Below, piece after piece: positions 35,383-42,942 of a DNA stretch of 59,334 nt (position 1 is the stretch's first letter; each line of letters begins with the position of its first letter). The notes beneath the pieces were generated by a model, which searched no databases, was not told where the DNA came from, and saw only the letters and a list, made by a program, of their open reading frames with translations. The position numbers were made by a program, and so were the translations under genes. Source of the stretch: Synergistaceae bacterium (GTDB taxonomy: Bacteria; Synergistota; Synergistia; Synergistales; Aminobacteriaceae); the NCBI GenBank assembly GCA_031267575.1, contig JAIRYN010000042.1, forward strand, positions 1 to 59,334, in the 5' to 3' direction.

Positions 35383-38300
35383 TTACCGTTTTCTGCGGAT
35401 GTGGAGCGCACAGGCCACAAGCGCCGCCGCCATACCTATTCCGAGGCCGGTGTCGCATCCGCCGCCAGCGCTGGGCCTATCGGAGAAGACGTCATCGGAA
35501 ACGTTCTCGTTGTTGGGGTCGTCGGGGTTGATGTCTCTCGCCTTCGCGATCACGGGCGGATCGGCTATTTCTTTCTCGTAATCGTTCCAATCCAGAACGC
35601 TGTTGTCCTCGATCGCGATGATCAGCAGCTCGTCGCCGTTGATGATGTTGGTGTCCAGCTTGCCGCCCTTAGCGTTGGTGATGATGAACTGGCCATGAAC
35701 TATCTCCGCCAGGGACTCGGCGGGGGTAAACTGGTATGCCTCTCCCTCGGTTGTGAGCTTGAATAGAGCCAGGATGCCGACCGGTGTATCTGCGAAGGTT
35801 TCGAGTGCATTACGGTAGACCACGACCGCGGTGTACCCGGCGGTTTCCACCGTTGCTGTAAAGGCCGGCAGTGCGACCAGGTCCTCCGAGGAGGGCGCGT
35901 ACACCGCTGCCTGTTCGTCGGTCATGTGCTCCCACAAAGTCTCGCGGTTGGCCACGATGTTACCGTCGTCGTCCATCGTTACGGCTTCATATTCCTCCAT
36001 TTTGTCGAGCATTTTGTCGAGCGTCGGGGTGGATAGCTGGTCTAACGTTATGACCTCCGCCGCCGTCAGAACGACGCTCTCTGATGTTGGCGCGTTGCCG
36101 GCTTCTGTGATGGCCGTCGCCAGCTCCTCGAATTTGCCTCCGCCGACCGTACCGGGATCGGGGTCAGTGCCTGGGTCGGGATCAGTGCCCGGATCGGTTC
36201 CTGGGTCAGTCCCTGGGTCGGTACCAGGATCAGTTCCTGGGTCAGTACCGGGGTCAGTGCCCGGATCGGTGCCTGGGTCTACGACTTCTGCTTCCCGTGC
36301 GATGACCACGGAGTACGTTTTGGTATTCTCGCCGTTCGAGGATGTTATCTTCACCGTGAAATCATTCGAGCCTACCTCGACGGGGATGACGTTGCTGTAC
36401 TCGTCATACGTCAGTTCGACGCTTTCGCTCAAGGCTTCACCGCTCAGGGTTATCGTGGAATCGGGGTTGAGGGCCTTGACGTTCAACGCGATGGTCGTCA
36501 CTTCGTTGAGCAGCGTTCCAACATAGGCGGAGCCATCGCCGTTTAGCGCGAGTTTCACGCCACCGGGATTCATGTTTATCGAGTCCAGATCCGCATTTTT
36601 CTCCGGGTCGCCGCCGTTCACGCATTGGATAACATAGATACGCGGCTCGCTTTCGCCGTTCTGAACCACGACACGGACTTTGCGCTCACGAATGCCGTTC
36701 AGGTCGTCCGTTGCGTCGTCGCTGGCGCTTGTTCCGGTGTATTCAGCGGAACCGCCGTAGTACGCTTCCTTATTCACGTAAATATTGTAGTCTTCCGAAG
36801 CGACGACATTCACCCTCACGTCCATTCCACTGAGGTCGAAGCTGGCGAGATAGTGCACGTTACGCCCTATTTCTTCCAGTCGTTCGTCATCCAATACGTT
36901 GACTCCGTTAACGGTGAAGACCGTTGGCGCGGCGGTTATGCCCACAGAGCTTTCCTTGACGTCCGCCGGGTTCACACGGGTAATCGTGCCCAGCTCCGTC
37001 GAGATCTCTCCAAAGGGTGGGTTGTCCGCCACGTCGATGACGTTTTGCAGCTTGATATAGCAGATGCCGTCGGGCAGAACTTCGTCGAGGTTCACCGGCT
37101 TGCCGTCGCGGTCCACCGCCCATGAGAGGTCGAACATGTCGCCCACGTTGCCGCCATTTACGAAACTGGTGATCGCGCCCTGCCGATACGGGTTGTTCGG
37201 CTTGGCATCGACGCTCCAACGTGCTTCTGCGTTCCTCTCAGGAGAACAGTTGGCGACGTCGGCGTAGCCCCAATCGACCTGAACAGGGTATCCATAGCTT
37301 TCGGAGATTTCGTCCTTCTTCAAAATACGCAGGCTGTCGGTCTTTGTGGTTCCATCCCGCAGCATAATGTCGGACACATAAAGCGCTTCGAGTTCATAAT
37401 GTCGCTGTCCGGCCAGGTGGTACCATGTTACGCCGTCATACGATACCTGGACTCCCGCCGGTTCGTTGGGCTTTCCACCCTCGAACGAGTTTCCATAGAC
37501 GATAAAGTCCACGCCCCAAGGGTTGTTCGGGTCGTTCTTGATGGGGTCGTCGTAGTAATAGGTGACGTAACCGCCGATTCCACCGAGGGAAATGTAGTGG
37601 GCAAAATAGGTATACCCAACAAGCGCTCCCTCGCCTACACCTGGGAATTTACCAACTGCGGGGTGGTACTCGATAAACCGGTCGGGGGTAGATACACCGT
37701 CCTCCGGCGAGCGCAGCCTGAAATTGACCGTAAATTCATTCTCGGTTTCCTCGTCTCCGTCCTTACGGTAGGTGATCAGTTTGCGCGTGTCCGTTGTCGA
37801 GTGCTGATTGTCGTATGTCAGGCCATTGACATCAAATTTAGCTAGATAAACGCTTCTGCCACCCGTTGACAATTCCGATAATATTTCTTGCTTATTCTCC
37901 GTCGTTCTTGCCTCGCCCACGTAGACTTCCGTGCCGGGCATCACCGTGATTTCGAGTTCCGCCTGGGTCTGACCTTTATGGACCAGCGCTGTCAGGAAAG
38001 AAGCACCCTTTTTGTATTTGCCGTCGAAGTAGTAGGTCTTGTCGTGGCCCGCTGCCTCGATAATTTCGGCAGAAGGTGTGCTGCCTTCTTTGATGACGTT
38101 GATCTCATAAGAGTGCTCGAATGAGGTGCCGTTGTCCTCGGTCTTCACGCTCAAAACGACTTTTGTCACGTCGTTGGCCAGCGTGACGGCCTGTGTCCAC
38201 GAGTCCCCCGTGGCGGCGACGTCGGTTACGGTTGCCGTTCCGTCCACGAGAACCGTCAACAGAGGATTTGTGTTGCTGTCCTCGGCGGTGATCGCGAACG

Positions 38301-41061
38301 TTACCTCTGTCGTGTCCCGATTAGCATAGAGGTTATATTGCGTGTGATCGGGGTCAAATCCCTCGTCCCCAAATCCGTCCGCGCCGATTTGTACGAATGT
38401 CCCTGCGGAGTAGCCGGAGGAAAGAGGAGTGTCCATGAACGAGGGGTTGCCCGTCACGCCCGTGACCTTGATTTTATTGTTCGGCGCATTCACGTTGACG
38501 ATGAAGAAGTTGAAAACGAAGGATGGGTTGTTCATATCCCACACAACCAGCGCATATCTCCCGTTTTCGGGGAACGGCACGGTCGCTTCGCCGTTTTCAG
38601 TGAAACCCAGCGGTGTTTCCGACAGCTTGCCCGTGTCCAGATCCAGCGTGTAAATCGGAATGGGTTCGGCGACTGGGTTGCCTTCTCCATCGGTCAGCAC
38701 CAGCGTGTGGCTGGAGCCGGGGATCAGGGCAATCTCCTGTTGGTAGTTTTCGCCTTTTACCGAAAGTTTGAAATATTTGCTGCCCTCGGACTTGGGGAAG
38801 AAATGCACTCTGTCGCCCTCGCCCAGGATGGTATCACCAAGTTCGGCAATGGGTTTTTCCTCGCCGTTGACCAAAAAACCGTAACCGCTGACATCGGTAC
38901 CGAAGGCTTTGGTTACCGCGCCCGTGTTGTCGATCACGAGCTGACCTCCCCGCGTGTCCATCCATTCGTACTTCGCTGCGTGTGCGGCGACGAGTGCGTC
39001 CAGTGCGGTGATTTCGCCTATGTACGCTGATTTTACGAAACCATATTTTGACGCGGAGTTAAAGGTTACGTTCAGTCCATCCTTGGTGAAGACGACCGCG
39101 GAACCCTCTTGGGCGGTCCCGCTTACGACGGTATCCGTGTATTTGTAATTATACCCGCCGTTGACAATCCTGTTTTGAAGACTGCTTGTTCCGCTGCTAC
39201 CGATGGGGATGTAGAACGTTACGGTATCTTTCAGGGGCGCGACATTGGTTCCAGAGGCGATTGTGGCGACTGTGATATCTTTCGATAAAAATGTGATTTT
39301 TTCAAGGCTGGAACTTACGAAAGCGTAAGACTTCACATTTGTGACACAAGCCGGAATTGTAAGTTCCTTGAGACTGGTACATCCTTTAAAAGCATTGTAT
39401 GACGAACCACCGCCGTAAATCGTCGGCGCTCCGGTGGGGTTCGGAAATTCTACCTTGTTCAGTTTAGCGCAGCCGTCGAAACGGATATCACCGGTAATTT
39501 CCACCGTATCTCCCAGCCAGATTATTTCTTCAAGTTCCGCGCAGCCGTATACGAAACCGCCGCCGATTTTTTTCACAGTTGCCGGGATTGTGATTTTTGT
39601 CAGTTGCGTATTGGCAAAAGCTCCGGTTCCGATCTCGGTTATCCTTTCGGGAATCGCTATTTCGGTAATCTTGGTGCCCGATAACATGTCGTTTGGAATC
39701 GTGACGATCTTCTCGTTGTTGGGGAAAGTGAAACTTGGCAGCGCGGTATCGTAGAAAGCATTTGCACCTATCGATTCGATGCCGTCGTGCAGCGTCACGG
39801 ATGTTAAATTTCGCGCATTCTGGAACGCGCTGGGGAGTATCTCCGTAACTTTAGCTGGAACAACGATGCTATTAATCGCTGTTCCGTAAAAAGCGTTCGA
39901 GTCTATTGATTCGATATCATCGTGCAACGTCACAGACGTTAACGAAGTTGCGTCGTAAAATGCGCATTTCCCTATTTTCTTAACCGTTTTGGGAATAACT
40001 ATGCTTTCAATTGCTGTCATAGCGAACGCGCTGCCGAATATTTCCGTGCTTCCTTCCTGCAAAGTGACGGTTTTCAGATTGACGCAGCCTCTGAATATGT
40101 TATTGCTGTAGAGGGTGCCATTATTGGCGTAAAAGGAGCCTTCGCCTGAAAGCATGACGGATATCAAATTTGTACAATCTGCGAAAGCGCTTGGGCCAAT
40201 ATTCAACGGCACGTTTGGAAATTCGACCTTGACAAGACCGGTGTTTTGAAATGCGTTTTGAGCAATTGAATAGTCGTAGATATCATCCCTTCCCTGGTAT
40301 GAAAGAGATTCGGGAAAATTGATGTTTTTTAAACTTATGCAACCGGAAAAAGCGTATGGCCCAATTTTTGTTATGCCATCTGGCAGAACGATGTCCTCCA
40401 AGGCGGCACAATCATAAAAAGTGCGCTCTGGAATCGAAGTGGTGCCCGTGGGAATATTGATTGTTTCCAATTTTTTACAATTATAAAACACGTGGTTCCC
40501 ACCAAAAGAAATAAAACCTTCTGGAAGAATTACTTTGGTCAATTCGCCACAATCATAAAAGGCATAACCTCCGATCGTTTTCAAGCCGCCTTCATCAAAT
40601 ATAGCTTCGGTCAGGGCAGCGCAGCCGCGAAAGGCATAGCTCCCAATTGTCTCAAGGCTGTTCGGAAACGTTACTTCAGTCAGCGCCGTGCAGCCAAAGA
40701 AAGTACCTCCGTAGGGCCATAAGCTGTCTCCATCAGATATTTCTTTAATACCTTCGGAAATAGTAACCTTTGTAATCTCTGTGTTTTTGTAGAACAACTT
40801 ATTATCCGCGCCCGGCGTACCGAGGTAGTAGATTGGACGGCCGCTCACAACCGATGGAATGGTAATTTCACCTTCGATTTGCTGTGTATCCGCTTCGACT
40901 TTTGTAAGAACGTTATTGTCGTCCACCGTCCATTTAAGACCGCCGATAACCTCAACCGCGTCGCTGGCGTAAACGGTATTCGCCGCGAACGGCGACAGTA
41001 ACAGAAGAACGATGGCCAGCAGCGCCAACGCCTTGCCATTTCTAATCCGCATTGCATACAT
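35383..41061 (-). CDS. Giant BspA-type surface protein with DUF4430-like domain
   Basis: This 1892-residue secreted protein has a signal peptide (residues 1-32) and BspA/LRR_5 leucine-rich repeats to about 640 (TIGSYAFRGCAALTE-type units). Residues about 660-765 resemble the transcobalamin-like DUF4430 domain (TALDALVAAH, then GYGFLVNGEEKP). A cadherin-like domain follows (870-1000), then a surface domain with HYISLGGIGGYVTYYY and YGNSFEGG near 1160, resembling B12-locus proteins of Bacteroides. A second cadherin-like domain precedes PGTD repeats (about 1597-1635), a pre-anchor module shared with the propeller protein, and a Synerg-CTERM tail (SAGGGCDTGLG, HIRRKR). Corrinoid capture at the cell surface is the proposed role. 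Confidence 0.85.
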   Translation of the reverse strand: MYAMRIRNGKALALLAIVLLLLSPFAANTVYASDAVEVIGGLKWTVDDNNVLTKVEADTQQIEGEITIPSVVSGRPIYYLGTPGADNKLFYKNTEITKVTISEGIKEISDGDSLWPYGGTFFGCTALTEVTFPNSLETIGSYAFRGCAALTEAIFDEGGLKTIGGYAFYDCGELTKVILPEGFISFGGNHVFYNCKKLETINIPTGTTSIPERTFYDCAALEDIVLPDGITKIGPYAFSGCISLKNINFPESLSYQGRDDIYDYSIAQNAFQNTGLVKVEFPNVPLNIGPSAFADCTNLISVMLSGEGSFYANNGTLYSNNIFRGCVNLKTVTLQEGSTEIFGSAFAMTAIESIVIPKTVKKIGKCAFYDATSLTSVTLHDDIESIDSNAFYGTAINSIVVPAKVTEILPSAFQNARNLTSVTLHDGIESIGANAFYDTALPSFTFPNNEKIVTIPNDMLSGTKITEIAIPERITEIGTGAFANTQLTKITIPATVKKIGGGFVYGCAELEEIIWLGDTVEITGDIRFDGCAKLNKVEFPNPTGAPTIYGGGSSYNAFKGCTSLKELTIPACVTNVKSYAFVSSSLEKITFLSKDITVATIASGTNVAPLKDTVTFYIPIGSSGTSSLQNRIVNGGYNYKYTDTVVSGTAQEGSAVVFTKDGLNVTFNSASKYGFVKSAYIGEITALDALVAAHAAKYEWMDTRGGQLVIDNTGAVTKAFGTDVSGYGFLVNGEEKPIAELGDTILGEGDRVHFFPKSEGSKYFKLSVKGENYQQEIALIPGSSHTLVLTDGEGNPVAEPIPIYTLDLDTGKLSETPLGFTENGEATVPFPENGRYALVVWDMNNPSFVFNFFIVNVNAPNNKIKVTGVTGNPSFMDTPLSSGYSAGTFVQIGADGFGDEGFDPDHTQYNLYANRDTTEVTFAITAEDSNTNPLLTVLVDGTATVTDVAATGDSWTQAVTLANDVTKVVLSVKTEDNGTSFEHSYEINVIKEGSTPSAEIIEAAGHDKTYYFDGKYKKGASFLTALVHKGQTQAELEITVMPGTEVYVGEARTTENKQEILSELSTGGRSVYLAKFDVNGLTYDNQHSTTDTRKLITYRKDGDEETENEFTVNFRLRSPEDGVSTPDRFIEYHPAVGKFPGVGEGALVGYTYFAHYISLGGIGGYVTYYYDDPIKNDPNNPWGVDFIVYGNSFEGGKPNEPAGVQVSYDGVTWYHLAGQRHYELEALYVSDIMLRDGTTKTDSLRILKKDEISESYGYPVQVDWGYADVANCSPERNAEARWSVDAKPNNPYRQGAITSFVNGGNVGDMFDLSWAVDRDGKPVNLDEVLPDGICYIKLQNVIDVADNPPFGEISTELGTITRVNPADVKESSVGITAAPTVFTVNGVNVLDDERLEEIGRNVHYLASFDLSGMDVRVNVVASEDYNIYVNKEAYYGGSAEYTGTSASDDATDDLNGIRERKVRVVVQNGESEPRIYVIQCVNGGDPEKNADLDSINMNPGGVKLALNGDGSAYVGTLLNEVTTIALNVKALNPDSTITLSGEALSESVELTYDEYSNVIPVEVGSNDFTVKITSSNGENTKTYSVVIAREAEVVDPGTDPGTDPGTDPGTDPGTDPGTDPGTDPGTDPDPGTDPDPGTVGGGKFEELATAITEAGNAPTSESVVLTAAEVITLDQLSTPTLDKMLDKMEEYEAVTMDDDGNIVANRETLWEHMTDEQAAVYAPSSEDLVALPAFTATVETAGYTAVVVYRNALETFADTPVGILALFKLTTEGEAYQFTPAESLAEIVHGQFIITNAKGGKLDTNIINGDELLIIAIEDNSVLDWNDYEKEIADPPVIAKARDINPDDPNNENVSDDVFSDRPSAGGGCDTGLGIGMAAALVACALHIRRKR

Positions 41062-41142
41062 GCCCCCTCATTTTTTCTCCATACCTAAAAGCTGAGGTAT
41101 GAAGCACCTCAGCCTTGACCGCGCATTTAAGTTCAGTTTTTC

Positions 41143-41991
41143 TTACTTGCCGAGTCTCTTGAGATTTTTGATGATACCGGCCTGCCGCTTTACGCCATCG
41201 ACTTCTCTCACTCCATAGATATAATCAAACGAGAGTCGTTCCCAACTCAGTGTCATTACGAGGTAACCATCGACTATCTTGCCGGGGGTGATATACTCGT
41301 TTGTGCCGTTCGGTCCGTCAAATACAAACTGGTAAATTAGATATTCCGGATAATTGGGATAATGGGGAACATCCGGCTCTTGTGGGGGCGGAGAACCCGG
41401 CGTCAAATTGGGGTTCGGCGACCCTACAAAATACATCCAGCTTTCCCCTTTCCAGTGTATGACGATACTGCCATCCTCCCCAAATTCATAATCGGTACTC
41501 TCATGCCCCGTATACCGCACCTTTTGATTTGGATCATTTGGGTTATTTGAACCTGCCGGGTCCGTAGTTCCGAGTGTTAAGTTCATCAGATATGGCGAAT
41601 CAACAGGATTTGGAGGATTCCCACCAGGGTCGTACCCTTGAAATTCGGGCTCTGTAATATCCCCCCCGGCCTTCCCAGGGAGTAATTCGCTTATTACCCG
41701 CAAAAGTGTGCCCTTCGAGGATATTTCCGCCGGAGTAAAAACAACAGGAACTGCGGCGAACCTGCCTAGTACTTGCGGAATCGCCGTAGGACTCGTGCCG
41801 CTATAAATACCTATATCCTCACCAATCGGAGAACCGACCTCATCCCATTGCTCAAAATACAGCTTTAAACCATAAGTCACGTCTCTTGTCGCCTGTGCCG
41901 CCTTTGCCGCCGCCGGGAACGTGGTATTTGCGCCGAACAGCCGCAAGTTGTTAAAATACCCGTTTGTTACGATTATTTCCTTGCCTGCCAC
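41143..41991 (-). CDS. Unknown protein, first gene of the B12 operon
   Basis: I do not recognise this 282-residue protein. It starts MAGKEIIVTNGYFNNLRLFG and has no signal peptide or membrane segment. The middle is rich in Pro, Asn and Gly (YDPGGNPPNPVDSPY, SPNPNLTPGSPPPQEPDVP) and the ends contain strands with aromatic residues (SWMYFVG, EYLIYQFVFDGPNG). I chose GTG 41991, six bases after AGGAAGGTG; GTG 42000 is too close to that site. It is the first gene after the cobalamin riboswitch and lies 82 bases before the giant surface protein gene. Confidence 0.65.
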   Translation of the reverse strand: MAGKEIIVTNGYFNNLRLFGANTTFPAAAKAAQATRDVTYGLKLYFEQWDEVGSPIGEDIGIYSGTSPTAIPQVLGRFAAVPVVFTPAEISSKGTLLRVISELLPGKAGGDITEPEFQGYDPGGNPPNPVDSPYLMNLTLGTTDPAGSNNPNDPNQKVRYTGHESTDYEFGEDGSIVIHWKGESWMYFVGSPNPNLTPGSPPPQEPDVPHYPNYPEYLIYQFVFDGPNGTNEYITPGKIVDGYLVMTLSWERLSFDYIYGVREVDGVKRQAGIIKNLKRLGK

Positions 41992-41999
41992 TTTTTTCA

Positions 42000-42517
42000 C
42001 CTTCCTAAAATTTTATTCAGACTTTTCGGGCTGCTTGTAAATCTTCTACCCTATTCAGTTTCTCAGGGATATGTCTACGGACAACACCTTCGCGCACCGT
42101 CTCAGTCAAACTCCGACGCCCGCCCGACGGCGCAACGGACATCGGGAACCTTCTCTATCATCTGCCATCGGCGCTCACCTACCTCTCCGGCGCAAAGTGT
42201 TTCAGCCTCGTCAGAATGCTATGCGGACCATCCGCAAAGCTCCCCATGGATAACCGGCAAAAAACCGGATTTATCCGACACTCACCCGCAACCGCCCCCC
42301 ACCACTTTCGATGTCCACTCGGCAACCTCATTGATATCCGCACACTAATCTTCCTTGCTGACTGAGGGCATCGCCTCTTTATCATCTCTCCGTCACTGAA
42401 TTGCGGCATAAGGCACAAGACAACAGCACCACCCTCGCGTAGCGGATAGCTGCTCGTTTTTATTGTTGTATCTTTTTTTATCTTTTTTGGGGGTTGGGGC
42501 TCATTGCCCCGCAAAAG
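42000..42517 (-). other. Long leader between terminator and first gene
   Basis: About 500 bases separate the riboswitch terminator from the first gene. No open frame with a good start is seen. A 111-codon frame at 42179-42514 has unlikely composition. A hairpin GGGGCAATGAGCCCC (42496-42510) directly follows the terminator T-run, and a small CCGG-loop-CCGG hairpin lies near 42255-42270. The region may be a decayed gene or a long regulated leader. Confidence 0.45.
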
Positions 42518-42563
42518 GAAAAAAGAAAAAGGAGACCCCCGCCGTCATACACGAAGGTCTCCC
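42518..42563 (-). terminator. Riboswitch expression-platform terminator
   Basis: On the minus strand GGAGACC and GGTCTCC (extended by further G-C pairs) form a stem, followed by TTTTTCTTTTTT. It lies about 75 bases downstream of the cobalamin aptamer, so B12 binding probably controls premature termination here. Confidence 0.87.
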
Positions 42564-42635
42564 CTAGTAACATCCTTGAGCTTTTTTTACGCGACACACT
42601 ATAGACGCGATAAAAAAAACTTGTGACCTCCGCAC

Positions 42636-42792
42636 ATCCACCAGCCGGTCTCCTGACTCTCGTTCATCCTACTCACGCGCCTTCCCAGCCTTTACTTGAA
42701 AGTAAAAACCAGTGACATTTTGCGCTTTCGTCCCGATTACAGTGGCGGTACCGTTCCGGATTCACACCGGATTCCGCTTGCTGGATTTTCTA
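42636..42792 (-). promoter_or_regulatory. Cobalamin riboswitch
   Basis: Read on the minus strand, this stretch has the conserved blocks of the cobalamin aptamer in order: GGTGTGAATCCGGAACGGT, then CCGCCACTGTAA, a variable stem region, and the B12-box part GAGTCAGGAGACCGGC. Cobalamin riboswitches lower expression of B12 uptake or synthesis genes when the cofactor is plentiful. It is placed between the promoter at 42813-42841 and a terminator at 42518-42563, and controls the four genes down to 31035. Confidence 0.95.
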
Positions 42793-42812
42793 TTAAGTTT
42801 TTAATATATGAA

Positions 42813-42841
42813 ATTATACTCGCTTCTTTAAATTTCGTCAA
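42813..42841 (-). promoter_or_regulatory. Sigma70-type promoter of the B12 operon
   Basis: On the minus strand TTGACG, a 17-base spacer and a perfect TATAAT are visible. The predicted start is about 42806, just before the riboswitch aptamer, leaving no room for another gene between them. Confidence 0.88.
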
Positions 42842-42942
42842 ATCGGATTTCGCCAAAGAAAAAATCAATATATCGCGGTATCCTCGGACAGGTAAAATGA
42901 GCTATACAGATGTGTTTTTTCTTGATTCACTACCTCGATTCA

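Noticed and set aside
36160-36290. PGTD-encoding repeat considered as a phase-variable microsatellite
   Set aside because: It is a 12-base coding repeat with many synonymous changes between units, so it is long-standing and changes would stay in frame; it is an ordinary surface-protein spacer.
42179-42514. 111-codon minus-strand frame in the B12 operon leader
   Set aside because: No ribosome-binding site and unlikely composition. It overlaps the hairpin after the terminator.
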